Of a DNA stretch of 64,000 nt, positions 11,501 to 22,960 are shown one piece after another. The notes under the pieces were generated by a model. The model worked only from the letters and a program-made list of their open reading frames with translations, searched no databases and was not told the origin of the DNA. This DNA comes from Stictocephala bisonia. Its lineage: Eukaryota > Arthropoda > Insecta > Hemiptera > Membracidae. The stretch spans positions 10,788,717 to 10,852,716 of the forward strand of contig JAQJVL010000002.1 of assembly GCA_035578905.1 (NCBI GenBank), in the 5' to 3' direction. The position numbers and the translations under genes are program-made. Positions within the stretch are counted from its first letter, which is position 1. Each line of letters begins with the position of its first letter.

Positions 11501-13555
11501 TCCTTTATGCAATACTTAACACTTGGAAAACATCAACGAAGAAATTAGTTATGATTACCTTTAAATTTTAACTATATAGTGATATAATAATTGATAAATT
11601 CAAACGTCAAAAGAATAAAGCATAGTAAAATATAGATTATTCATACAAATATCACTTTGAGTTAATTGTTAAATACTTGGAAACATAACCAAAATATGAA
11701 ATTTAAGGAAATGTTTTGTTTTCAAAATGCGTGTTTACGTCCAATTAATTAATTAAAGAGAAATGACATTACTAAAAAAATCTATAATAGTAATAAACAA
11801 GGTATTTAGGCTTACGCCCACCCGCAGTTATCAATTGATATCTTGATTCGAAGTAAATTCTTTGTAAGAATAGCAAAGACAAATAAATTGACAATTGTTA
11901 GGTATTTTCATTTTAAAGGTGTGTGTATAGTTTGTTAAGTTTGCTGGAGATACACAAAGCAAATTTTATAGCAAAATAATTTGGAAATAATATAATAGTT
12001 CGTACTTATGTTTTACGTGTAACTTATGGAAATTTAATAAAACTTTATGATTCAAAAATTGTAAATAACATTACAAAATATTATAGGCCTAAAGAAACCT
12101 GGTTATTAATATTTTATTTTATATACCAGGTGTAAAACAGGAGTTTTTAGAATTTTTACAGATTTTATTAAAATGTAAAAGTATTTTTTTAACATTTTTC
12201 TAATATTATAATAATTTCTTTTATATATTATTAACCCTTTATTTTGTTTTATTATTCTTACATGCCTATGTTAATTTGAATTTTAAATAAAAATTTTAAT
12301 ATAATTTTTTTTATATTCATAGACTTAAGCATTTAGAAATATTTTTGTAAATAATAAAAAAACAAATAGTTATACTAAATGAAGTGAAAAAATGATATTT
12401 TAATTTTTGTATTTATGAAATTAACATTATAACTGTACTAAATGCTATTTCTAATATAAATTCAAATAATTGTTATGGTTCACATAAAAATGCAAACAAA
12501 CTTTTACGGTCTGCATTTAATTTTGTAAATTATAATATATTTATTGCTCGGCTAAATCGTGTATGATAATTTTTTTTATTTGTATTATCGGTATATGTTA
12601 TTGACCTTGACAACAACCTGGTTAATTACTGATATATTTAATTAATTAAATATTCCAATATCCTAAATATTACATAGTTTTGGATTTTCTAAACTTTTAA
12701 TGAGGAAGTATAAGCTTTGTAGGAAGACAATTTTAATGTTCCCATATTTTATTAAAATCACTGGTTCAATAAAAAATATATAAGTTTCCAAGCTCCAAAT
12801 ATTTAAAATATTGTTTATCATTAAGAATTTTCTTTGTGGGGATAGATTATTCAAAAGAATTTAGTAGTTCTGAATTGTGGGACTACAGATTAAATATAAT
12901 CAAACTATGCTAGTCAGTGTATATTCATTTTTTTCAGTGTGAATTTTTTTATACTTTTCGGGTACATAGACCATAGAGTATAGTAATTAAATATTTTGGA
13001 TAGCCAACTAAATGGTAATGAACACACTTCAACACTTGTTATTATTATTTATTGATTCGTCTTCAATAAACGAAAGCCAAATTGAGTAATTTTCTGTGTA
13101 ACTAGACGTAATTTTAAGGATCAGTAATTGTAACAGTTATTGAAATATTTAGATTTGTTACATAAACAGGTTTTTAGTTTTGTAAGTAACTAAGAGGAAA
13201 GCGTAAATTTAAAAAATATTATCATAAGTAAAATTAACCATTGAAAAGTATATTTTAAAAGAACTGCCAGTTTAAAAGAGGCCAGTTTTCATCCAATATA
13301 GTCAAAGAGAATTTTGAGGAATTCTAAGAGAATGTGAAATAGAATGAGAGTAATTTTATGAAATATTATTATTATTACTATGCAAGTACTACTGAGATGG
13401 TAACTTCAAACTTAAATTCCCATTGTTAAATTTCCATTCAAACTTAAAAAGTCCTTCTTATTAGTCTTGAATTTAATTCTACGTAACCATTTAACAGGTC
13501 AAATGTAAAATGTAATTAGATACGTAAAATGTATTAAGGTTGAGAACTGATTAAT
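8541..13555. other. 5 kb of AT-rich sequence, nothing recognised
   Basis: Homopolymer-rich DNA with no frame above 100 codons. The 99-codon frame at 9294-9593 lies in a slightly more GC-rich patch (about 9230-9560) but has no recognised domain. It could be a degenerate repeat. I saw no tRNA, satellite or TIR structure. Confidence 0.4.
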
Positions 13556-14020
13556 CCTACAATGCCTCCTTTCCAGGACAAGGGCCAAATAAAGTCATTT
13601 TTCATTTCAAAACCACTTAACTGCTTTAAACTAAACAGTCATGAAAAATCTAAAGTGAATACTAATCAAATACCTATATTAACAAAATAAAATCTAAAAA
13701 TATATCCCCATTATTAAATTGTTCTACAACCAAACTAGTAATTTTGATATCTGAAAATTCTGTTATGTTTAGGGTATTACTGTTTGCGTATCCACAAGTA
13801 CTTACTGCGTATAAAGCGTGAATCCCCATGGTCCGTGAGCACAACACACACCACGTTGAGAGCGAGAGTGAGGGACCACAGTTGATAACAGAAGAACGGC
13901 ACTTTCTTTTTATACCATCATCCAACCTGGAGGGGGAGTGTTTGGTAACGGGCGATAAACGGCCAGGAAGAGGAGCCAATGAGGAGGATGGCCCTTGTCC
14001 TGGAAGGGAGGCATTGTAGG
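13556..14020 (+). mobile_element. 465-bp TIR element (MITE)
   Basis: The first 31 bases (CCTACAATGCCTCC then TTTCCAGGACAAGGGCC) and the reverse complement of the last 31 differ at one position. The termini lie in non-similar DNA. The TACAATGCC start next to the boundary would allow a TA target duplication (Tc1/mariner type), but this is not certain because the repeat continues past the TA. The interior is asymmetric. The right half is GC-richer with short open frames (13828-14019, 13674-13979) that give no recognisable product. Confidence 0.7.
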
Positions 14021-14295
14021 TGAAATATGGACTTTACGCACTTCCTGGATACAAAGTCAGGAGGATGTTCAAGAAGACTTGAATCAAGTCGTTGGCTCAA
14101 TGAAAGGTGGTAAATATGGAATGTAGGGGTTCTGAATTTCAGAATTTTAACTAGACCATAAATCAAAAGGCACCTAGAAAAAAAGACAAATTTTGGCAAA
14201 AAACTAAAAAAATTATTTTTATCCCACAGTAAAGTAACGTATGTGACATTTATTCCTACAACTAATGAAAACTAACATATTCAAAAAAATGTTTG

Positions 14296-14334
14296 TTAGG
14301 TTAGGTTAGGTTAGGTTAGGTTAAGTTAGGTTAG
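14296..14334 (+). repeat. Interstitial (TTAGG)n tract
   Basis: Seven TTAGG units plus one TTAAG variant in tandem. TTAGG is the standard insect telomere repeat. A short inverted echo (AACCTAAACTAACCTAAC) follows at 14391-14408. The tract may be a sub-element of a dispersed insect repeat rather than a former chromosome end. Confidence 0.9.
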
Positions 14335-15410
14335 CTACCTAGATTTTGGTGGGTGGATTTTTTTCTGTTAAAACTAGGTAAAATTTGTAAGGAACCTAAA
14401 CTAACCTAACTTTTTCGTTGAATAGCTAGTGATTATTTGTCATATGAAGAATTTGGAAACACCGATTTTTCGTATTTCTTCAAACCCGGAAAATCCTTAG
14501 GGGGTATGGATTCGTATTCGTGGGGTCATTAATAGTTAAAAAATTTCGAAAATCAGGAATAATTCTTTATTTCATAGTTACCTAACATCTCGTTAATAAC
14601 CATTTTTAATCGATTTTGGATTATTATACCAACTAAAAGTAAAAATATTAAAATAAAAAAACAAACGATTGGTGGCGTAGTTTGCTAAAGCCCATCCCAA
14701 TAAACTAATGGTTGTTAGTTTTGTCATTGATTATTTTATATATACACAAATATGTTTCTAATTCAATGTTAAGCTACTTCTCTCAAAATATCAGCTGTTT
14801 TGTGGTGCATTGTGGAGTGCTAGTGTAGTCCCATTTGAATGTAATACAGTTAAAACCAGCTGTAGTGGCAGACCTCACTAACTAATCAAACAACAGGAAA
14901 CAAACGTTATTAAAAGAAATAATAATTCGTAAGCAATAATATAATCAAGGTTTCTAACCTAATTAGACTCAAATACATTTTGAAAGGTCTAAAATTATAA
15001 TACCGCATGCTCATTTGCATTGGGCTACTAATTAAAGAGGATTTATTCAATTAAGGAACAATCAGCCTTAATTTGTAAGAAGAACTATACACGCAGTGAA
15101 TCGAAATCCATATTCACCCAAAAAATTCGAACAGCATCATAAAATAAAATAAATCTGTGGATGATAATATTTATGGTTAGTTATGTAATTAATGTTTATT
15201 AAGTAATGATATATAACTATGTATCAACTAAATATAACTTTAATTGTATTAATTCCCCAATTAATGCATGTCTGCATTCCTAAACCTACGTGAATAACAT
15301 GCACAAGTAGAGAAAAAGTATAAATAAATGTTGAATTAACTATTCAATTTATATAAATACCAACAACATTTAAATTATGAATATAACTAACAAAAAAGGT
15401 TGAAAAATGT
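14335..15410. other. AT-rich sequence with a weak R-tail relic
   Basis: The segment at about 15010-15110 (TTGCATTGGGCTACTAATTA onward) resembles the tail third of family R on the plus strand, and a similar relic lies at about 54050-54150. The rest holds nothing I recognise. Confidence 0.35.
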
Positions 15411-15512
15411 TCAATAGTTTCTCAGAAAGAGATATTTATTAATAACCCAATAGCTAGAGCAACTAAAGGACCAATAGCTTTGCGTGGAATCTGAACCACT
15501 AGTATAGGTCTC
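15411..15512 (-). repeat. Family R fragment (R10)
   Basis: It matches the tail half of the R copy at 2505-2822, including TTATTAATAACCCAATAGC and the segment around GCGTGGAATCTGAACCAC. It stops abruptly at about 15512. Confidence 0.65.
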
Positions 15513-16746
15513 TTTCCTACACAGTAAAATCACTCTAACTACCACCAAAATCTTTCTTCCTAAGCATGTAATGTAAAAAACGTGTTTTATCATAGTTTTA
15601 ATCCGTTAATTTAACTTATGTCAAAATAAACTCTAAAAATTTGTATGAAATGCATTATTTAATGTACTGCTATGAAAATAAACTTTTCTTCTAGTAAAAC
15701 ATTTACATAATTTTTAGTCATCAATCTATATGTAAAACTATCACATAATGATGTTTTCATACTAAAAAACGATGGTGCTTTTAAAAGTGTTTAAATTCAG
15801 TAAAATGTTTCTTACCCAAACGTATATGTTACGATTTCGTTGTAGCCTTTCTGATAGACAAATTTGTTGTAGTAGCTTTCTAAGAAAATGTACGTTTTCT
15901 GATATTCACCATGTAAATATTTTAATAAAAAAACTTCACTCGCCAGTTCACATGAGCTTACAGGCCTATGCGTGTTTCCCTCTCCCAACAAACTATACAC
16001 GTACATTATGATGACCCTCCCACCCACCCATACGTTGATGGTGACCTTCCCGCCCACTTATACACGTACGAAAAATCACTAGTCATCTCCACACATAAGC
16101 CTTCTAAGCGTGGTCTCGCTGTGCACTGATAGCTAGCTCAGTTTGAAGACTTTTTATTCTTTTTTAGCTATTTTTACTCTAAGTAAAATTGATTAATGCC
16201 GTAAATGATGTAATTGTACCTATGTAGTATAATTAAAAATTAAAAATAGTTATATCGACATTTATTTTGTTTTTGTCATAAAGTTGATATTCTATTAACT
16301 TCCTGATTTAGTGTGATCGCCCGTTTTATCGCTACTAAAAACACCTCCATGTTATTTGAGCCTCAAAGATGAACAACAGCAGCCAAACATAACAACCTGT
16401 TCAAGGATTACATGTGCTGTTTTCAGCGTCCGTTAAAATAATGAAATATAAACATGTATCAGCTGATTTGATAATTTATAACCAATCTTAAAATAAGTTT
16501 TACTAAACTGTTTGGTTATGACTTAACGCCATTTTATCGTAATAACACCAAGAGCAAAATATTTCTCGTCAAAGTCCTTAACCACGCCTTATTATGAAAG
16601 AAAATAAAAACTTTTCATATTTATTGTAATAATTTGTCCAGATAGTATATTTTGCCAATATTAAATTCATTGTATTAGATGGATTACGGTATTTTTGTGA
16701 AGTACGCAGCAATAAGACAATTTTGAACTACAATTTAACAATAATT
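15513..16746. other. AT-rich sequence with a short CCCACCCA motif pair
   Basis: At 15995-16070 two copies of a CCCACCC..ATACACGTAC motif with TGATGGTGACC occur. The same motif forms a small array at 33897-34024. Open frames at 15772-16057 overlap on both strands and give nothing recognisable. Confidence 0.4.
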
Positions 16747-16982
16747 GGGCGAGCCGGAGGCTGAGTGGTTTAAGGCGTCAGGACTTTGATGTTGGGTTAG
16801 AGACAGCGCTGGTTCTAATCCGGCCTGGACTGGTAGATTTATCAGTAATACTCACCTTCTACTTTACTGGTTCGCCCCCTTACTCTGTCTGAATAAGTTC
16901 CTCGCAAAGACAGTAGTCTATGAGGAATGGTCAGAGTAAGGTTAAGAAGGAGGATCGGCCTCTCCTTAAAAAAATTAAAATA
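16747..16982 (+). mobile_element. tRNA-derived SINE
   Basis: A tRNA-like head is followed by an unrelated body and an A-rich 3' end. Box A is AGGCTGAGTGG (10 of 11 to consensus) and box B is GGTTCTAATCC (10 of 11). They are separated by about 42 bp, which suits a class II tRNA (Leu or Ser) with a long variable arm. The body has CTGTCTGAATAAG and ends ...GGCCTCTCCTTAAAAAAATT. Target duplications are not clear. No second copy of this SINE is in the window. Confidence 0.7.
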
Positions 16983-17116
16983 ACAGTGGTTTCATTTTGA
17001 AATCTAGGAACTAACCAGCCATGCAACGTGCACATCTTCGTTTTATCAATTCTTGTCTAATTTCTTTAATATATTTTCAGGTTTTGTCTAAAATACATAT
17101 GGATCTATAACTTTAA

Positions 17117-17426
17117 AAATGTTGAAGGATGTCTCATTTTACCAGGTGATGTAAAATAACGAAGTTAGGTGAAGTTAGAGCTAGGAGGCCCTCTCTAACA
17201 CGTAACCTTGGGATCAATGGTTTATGGGTTACTTCTAAACCACCACAAGTAACCGGGTAGGCAGGCTGCGTGCAAGGACTGGATCACTGGTCACCCTTTC
17301 ATGGAACAGCCACGCTCGATGTTGCTTAACTCTATTACCATGCGATAACTTAGAAACAGCCCGATCAAGGTCACTGGCTTTAACATTAACTGTAAGGTAT
17401 ATTTTGTATATACATTCTTAAAATTG
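17117..17426 (+). repeat. Dispersed family A, copy 1
   Basis: Positions 17207-17426 recur at 22741-22960 almost unchanged (CTTGGGATCAATGG, GAACAGCCACGCTCGATG, CCCGATCAAGGTCACTGG). The 5' part (AGGATGTCTCATTTTACCAG, GAGGCCCTCTCTAACACGTAACC) and the rest recur in diverged form at 29160-29430. The copy lies directly downstream of the PLE on the minus strand. Confidence 0.8.
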
Positions 17427-17599
17427 TATTACAAATTTTGATGTGTCTTCCATTTTATTTTATTTTGACTGGCTCTGAATCCTGTTTTAAATGTTCTTTT
17501 TTTAAATAAAATATTCTTAATAAAATATCTTTAATACATTTCTTAAGAATTTGTAGTACGATGTATATTTCAACTTCTATGAAATCATCTTCAAGCACA

Positions 17600-18789
17600 A
17601 GTAAGTTACAAAACAATATAAATAAACCAATTATGATGACCAAATTAATCACAACTGTTGATAATATTTATATATACATATTTTTTTTTTGTAGAATTAA
17701 TTTGTAAATTTTAATAATCTTTTAAAAAGTAAACTTTTAGAAATTGTGTCTTGTCATTTAATAGAACATTTGGATTGTTCTTTGCACATTTATAAATTTC
17801 GAAACGTTTTAAGGTTGACATTAAACTACTTTTCTTACAAGTATGTAAAATTTAAAGATTTGATTCTATATTTTTGTGTGGCCTGAATATTAAGATGTTC
17901 TGCATATTTTGAATTTTGTGACATTGTTAATGCTTTAATGTTCATCGAATCTTGTCTTGAAAGAAAGTCTAGTTTGTCCAATTTAGTGACTTTGAAAATC
18001 ATTATAGTTTAATTTTTAAATACCACTGTTATCAAAGTTTGAAGACTGTTTAATTGTTTTATTTTAAAATATTTTAATAAGATTGTTGGTAGTTTTAAAT
18101 GTCATTTGATATCCACTGTTGACAAAGGTTTTGTTGATTTTGTGATTATGTTTTAAAATATATTCTGATGAAATATATTTTATATTATTTTTGTCTTTTC
18201 TACGAGATTATTGTTATGTTTCTTAATTTTTTTTATTAATGTATCAATCATACTTAGTTTATAGCCATTTGATTGAGCATTACACTTTATAATTTATACT
18301 TCTTCATTGAAATCTTCAGTTTTTAATGGTATATTAAAAATTCTATATATCATTGATTTGAAAGCAGGCATTTTTTCATTCTGTGGATGATTTTATGAAG
18401 AGGGGAATACTAAATCAGTATATGTAGGTTTTCTGTAAATTTTGAAACTGTGTTTTTGATTAGTTTTAATTATAGTTATATCAAGATAATTTATTCTGTT
18501 ATTTTGTTCCAATTCATGAGTGAATTTAAGGATTTTATGAGTTTGATTTAAGTAGTTTATAAATAAATTTATATGTCTTTCATTTTCTTTAAATAGGCAT
18601 ATTACATCATCAACATATCTGAAATAATTGTTAAGTCTGTGAAAGATACTTATTACATTCATTTAGTATAAATATGTCTTTTATGTTGTCGAAGAATATG
18701 TCTGCTAATAGTCCATCAGGAATAGGTGAACCCATTCCTAATCCATCATTTTGAATGTAATAATTACTGTTTAAAGTGAAATAATTTTG
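17600..18789 (-). pseudogene. Penelope-like retroelement, RT plus GIY-YIG, broken (PLE-1)
   Basis: From 18789 on the minus strand, codons read YYIQNDGLGMGSPIPDGLLA (RT motif with GMGSP). After a frame change near 18660 they read FRYVDDVICLF, the catalytic YVDD, and then FKIYRKPTYTD, typical of PLEs. Further on, with several stops, SGI-KLNYNDFQSH-IGQTRLSF with KTRFDEH (18033-17938) matches the GIY-YIG endonuclease. In it the two expected tyrosines are stop codons. The C-terminal part reads LKRFEIYKCAKNNPNVLL. At 17575-17610 a TTGAAGATG...GTTGAAA element resembles other PLE 3' ends here. The RT is cut at 18789 by block X. Confidence 0.85.
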
Positions 18790-19118
18790 TCCAATTATAA
18801 TGAAGGTGTATACATTAATTATGTGACCTAATTACGTGGCTCCAAGACTTGTAATGAATTATAGTCTTGCCTTGATTTCCTTAGAAGAGTAACGAATTAA
18901 TTTTCAACAAAGGTATTCATAACAGAACTGAATAGTTACATTAAATAGTTCCTGTTTAAAGTAGTAGTTTTAGATATATCGAGTATAATTAATTATAAGA
19001 CTGAATAAATATTATACTTGTGATTACAAGTATTTTTTAATAAAATTACGATTTAAAGGCTATTAAATTTTAGTGTCCATTTAATTGGGAGTTTAGTATC
19101 AGTTAAATTTATTTGAAT

Positions 19119-19512
19119 CGGCACTAGTGTTGTAGTGCTGTAATCCAGCTACTTGGAGACAAGTGTTGTCGTGACTGAAGGCGATAAGTTCTCTATGCTC
19201 AGTCCTCTTAATACTGACACAGCGTCCGCTTAATGGTTACCATCTACACTACTAAAGAAGTCTTAGGTGTCCATGTTGTGTGGTAGTCAATGTTCCGATG
19301 TTGTGTTGGGAAGTGAACCGAGTGTTACAGACTCGTCAGTTAGCTGATCAGACCAATATTACGAGGTTCTGAGTCCATGTAAATTTGTTGGTTCCTTAAT
19401 TGCCCTGGCTGTTGGGCAATAATAAATGGTACTTCCTGAGCTAATTGAAACTCAGTTAATAAAAATGACTTTACTCGTTCACTTAGAATCACCATACTCA
19501 TTTACCCTTCAT
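19119..19512 (+). repeat. Family R copy (R3)
   Basis: It is the counterpart of R1 in the second X block, with about 6% differences by hand count over the first 150 bases. One difference introduces a stop in the frame open in R1, which supports treating that frame as accidental. Confidence 0.8.
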
Positions 19513-19696
19513 ATTCACCCACACCTTTACGATCGGTCTCTTAATAATTAATAACGAATAAAAAAATTAGTTCTAACTATTATTTTTTTTGCTCCAAACT
19601 ACAGTGCTAGTTTTATGTAGCGTGTTGCTTGCATGTATTGAATAATAATGAAAAAGTACTTTCTCTTAAATCCTGTAAATAAGTCTTGTCAACTGA

Positions 19697-20083
19697 TTAT
19701 TTCCATAGAAAGGAAAACACGCTATATAAGAATTCCAAGTGATTACAAAAACATGTTAAATCTCCACCTCCCATCAGTAAAGCTCCATGAAACTTGATCA
19801 ACTGGACCGGCCGGCTTGGTAAGATCGACCTTTCTCCACGATCAGGTGTAAAACCCCAGTCCAGAAAAGTGAAATTGGTCAGAATAGCCCCTAGTGGACA
19901 GAACCTTGGGGCTGTCAGTAGCCTGTGGTAAGAGAGCGAAAGTCGAAGGGCCAAGGTCGGCCAGCTGACAGTCAGGATCAAGGACTCGATGACTTGCCAG
20001 GAGAAAGAGCACGAGGACTCGACTGTTGCTCCCTCAACATGATGAAAGACTACGTAAGACATGAATTTCCTTACGTGGAGAGA
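19697..20083. other. GC-rich island of X, copy 2
   Basis: It is the counterpart of 1174-1560. The 121-codon minus-strand frame (19697-20062) and the 61-codon plus-strand frame (19925-20110) both remain open, with no indels against copy 1. No domain is recognised. Confidence 0.4.
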
Positions 20084-21149
20084 TTATATACTGTGCGTGG
20101 ATTAGATTAGATATCGTCAAAAGGTGGCATCTATTAAATCGAATAATACTGATTGACCTTGTCAACCATTTCAGGAACGATTAAAAAAAAGTACATAGGG
20201 TCAAATATTGTTAGGAACACTTAGCAAAGTACAGTTTTACCAACACTTACATTTCTGAGAAGTGAGTTGCACAAATTGTGGTGGATTCAATACAACTGAT
20301 AAAAACTAGTCGACTATTTCAAACCAATGTAAAATTGACTCGTTAATATTGATTATTAGTAATCTACTAACAAATCAAAATATGGCTGTTAGTTAAATCA
20401 TTTTTTGTCTTTTCAGGGAATTTCAAAATAAAAAACTAGTATGAATATTATATTTTAATTTATTTTATTTTCCAGAACAAAAATTTTGTTCGTTGTAACG
20501 TTAGGTCCCCTATTGTTTATTTAATCTTTAGTTCACGTGTTGAAATATTAAAAATATTGTATCTTTGACATCTTTCTAAAACATTACAGTAAAATGTGAT
20601 TATGATTTTACAATTTAAATATTACTATTAGTTCGACTATTAAATGCTATTAAAGTAATAGTTAAACTAATATTAAAATGAAAACCTCTCACTATGCATA
20701 GAAATAGTTCTACAAGAGAATGCATATATCCATTGATTATAGGCCTACACACGCAGATATACACCTAATACAGGGTTAAATTTTGTGTCCTGTTTGCGGT
20801 CCAGGAATGAAGCCCTATTGTAGTCCATTAAAACTTTAAATGAGCTGGAGTGGCAGATTCCATCAACTGACAAAACTACTGGCACAAGAATTCCTATTAC
20901 ATGAATTTTCTATTTGTGAGTGATATAACTAAGGGTATAGCCTTCGTAAATAAGATACGTTTAACAGTGGGTGAGCAGTTATCTTTACACTACTGTACAG
21001 TATCTTAGTAAGGACTACTGGAAAAAAAGTTGGGAGTGGAAATGGTCAATCTTGTGATTGGAGAGTCTATATACAAATATTCTTATTCTTACATATGAGA
21101 CGCCGGCACAACGTTGTTGGTATTTTAAGGCGAATACGAATGGTTATAT

Positions 21150-21469
21150 CAGTGTAGGATGAGTGTGGATGAGTGTAGTCTGATTACTATCTGAAATCAA
21201 CTGTTCCTCAGAATGGGCAATTTATTAATAGCTCAACAGCCAGGTCAACTAAGGGACCTACAGCTTTACGTGGAATTCGAACCACGTAGTGCTGGTCTGA
21301 TTTTCAGCTAATTGACAAGCCTGATACTCAGTTATCACCCCCACAAAACATCCGCACAATGACTACCACCCAACATGGACACCCCAGACTTCTCTAGTAG
21401 TGTCCACGCCGATAGCAACCATCAAGCGGACGCCATGTCGGTATTAAGAGGACCGAGTATCCAACCTAC
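21150..21469 (-). repeat. Family R copy (R4), head truncated
   Basis: It is the counterpart of R2 and ends at the same junction with the helicase relic. It contains GTGGAATTCGAACCACG, whose complement resembles a pol III box B (GGTTCGAATTCC, with one extra base). Confidence 0.8.
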
Positions 21470-21619
21470 CTGTTTTAATTCCGTCTGGGGATTTTACCCT
21501 ACTAAATGCAAAGTAGCCCATGTAAACACTGGTTTGTTCAGGTACACCTGATTTTCAACCACCTGACCCAAGGTTCCTAATACCAGCTTCTTAAAGGTTT
21601 GGCCTTGCGCCTTATTAAT
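21470..21619 (-). pseudogene. Relic of a Helitron helicase C-terminus, copy 2
   Basis: It is the counterpart of 2829-2961. It reads INKAQGQTFKKLVLGTLG, then, with about 20 bases absent from copy 1, VENQVYLNKPVFT, and finally AFSRVKSPDGIKT in a shifted frame. Copy 1 therefore has a small deletion in this segment. It does not encode a working helicase. Confidence 0.6.
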
Positions 21620-22200
21620 CTATATTTATAAAAGAGGATGTTTGTATATTTGAAGTTTATGCGCTGCCAAACCATCCAACCGATCACCATGAAACTTTAG
21701 GATGTTGTTCTGTATACTCCCGAGATGGTTTCTGTGAAGTTTGATGCAGATCCGTCCACAGAGTTCCGCCCTACGGGCTCCTAAAGATCCCATGTTATTC
21801 AAATGGAGAATCTGAAATTGTTTACAAAAAACATATGACTGTGTGGTTTAATATAGTTTCACATGCCATAAGCAGATTGAAGTTCTCACAACAACAGTAC
21901 TGTATATGTTTTGATTTATTGTAGTTCTACAATTCACCTTGAGAGTATAGCACACACTACTTTTACTTGATCAGGTGATCTGTATTTGGTGTTAACCTTT
22001 TTTTCCTCGGTAATTAAAACATGTGGTGAAACGTGAAAATAAAAAATAAATAATTATTTGTTTTGCAGTTTACTTTTTATGACATGCCTCCTAAAAAATC
22101 TAATATTGGTAGAAGAAGCAAAAATGCTCGAATTCTTTCAGCTATTAGGTTCTAAATCAAACTCAATATTATGACCGGCGAAGCGGGTGAGTACAGCTAG
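21619..22200 (+). mobile_element. Non-autonomous Helitron, 582 bp, with empty site in X copy 1
   Basis: The element starts TCTATATTTATAAAAGAGGA and ends GTGAGTACAGCTAG. Upstream of the CTAG lies an imperfect hairpin, ACCGGC/GCGGGT around GAA. Helitrons begin with TC, end with CTRR after a short hairpin and insert between A and T without target duplication. Here the flanks are ATTAA and TTAGG, and copy 1 of X reads ATTAATTAGG at the same place (2956-2965). The internal 5' region (GATGTTTGTATATTTGAAGT, CCATGAAACTTTAGGATG) is of a type common in insect Helitrons. Confidence 0.9.
22084..22155 (+). pseudogene. Start of a Helitron Rep/helicase ORF
   Basis: ATG opens 23 codons, beginning MPPKKSNIGRRSKNARI, before a TAA. 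A short basic N-terminus with MPxxKxxxxRxxKxARxLxA is common at the start of insect Helitron replication proteins. It lies just upstream of the element's 3' end. I infer that the internal part of an autonomous parent was deleted, leaving the leader, the first codons and the 3' end. Confidence 0.6.
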
Positions 22201-22740
22201 TTAGGTTATAAAACATTAACAGCTGGTATATTTAATTTGTCTAATTTACAACAGGACTCAATAAATCAAAACAAAAGTTAGAAACCTTCTTCACATAAGA
22301 TTAACATGGGAACTTTGAGGGCTAATGGGACGGAGACCTAAAGGCGAATTGCAAAACTTTTATTTTTCCCGCCATCTACAATATCAGAGGTTTAAATTGA
22401 GCTATTTCAGAAGGCCGTAGGTAGAGTGTAGTGCTTGGAATTTTGACGCAACCGATTCGCATTACAAAATTAGATATATAGATATTATGTATTGGTATGA
22501 TTTTTAAATTTATTTCTATTCCTCCTCTTTTAGTTCGGTACCTGCTTTTGAAAACCGTACGAATTCTTTTGAAATACGTCTCACATCACAAACCACCCTT
22601 AAATTTAATCTTCGACAAGACTTTAAATTCTCATTAAATACCTTACTATCTCTAAGCTCCAACCTCCGCCAGGTCTCTACAACACTCTATAGGTCGGTAT
22701 AACCAAGTCATGCCTCACCGCCCTCGTTGGTTGCTTCAAC

Positions 22741-22960
22741 CTTGGGATCAATGGTTTATGGGTTACTTTTAAACCACCAAAAGTAACCGGGCAGGCAGGC
22801 TGCGTGCAAGGACGGGATCACTGGTCACCCTTCCATGGAACAGCCACGCTCGATGTTGCTTAACTCTATTACCATGCGATAACGTCGAAACAGCCCGATC
22901 AAGGTCACTGGCTTTAACATTAACTATAAGGTATATTTTGTATATACATTTTTAAAATTG
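22741..22960 (+). repeat. Family A, copy 2
   Basis: It is nearly identical to 17207-17426. It begins exactly at the right edge of block X and is joined at 22960 to the PLE sequence found at 18576, so 1149 bp present in copy 1 (17427-18575) are missing here. Confidence 0.9.

Larger units (their letters stand above)
18790..22740 (+). repeat. Block X, copy 2 (about 3.95 kb)
   Basis: It is homologous to 275-3500 throughout. Its left edge interrupts the RT frame of PLE-1. Its right edge (GGTTGCTTCAAC) abuts a second copy of family A and of the PLE. So this X copy lies between direct repeats. It carries the Helitron at 21619-22200 and a 106-bp extra segment at 20908-21013 (between ATGAATT and ACTACTGG) whose origin, insertion here or deletion in copy 1, is unresolved. 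Confidence 0.9.

Noticed and set aside
16747..16835. Functional tRNA-Leu or tRNA-Ser gene
   Set aside because: The acceptor ends do not pair convincingly, both boxes have a mismatch, and the sequence continues into a SINE body with an A-rich end.
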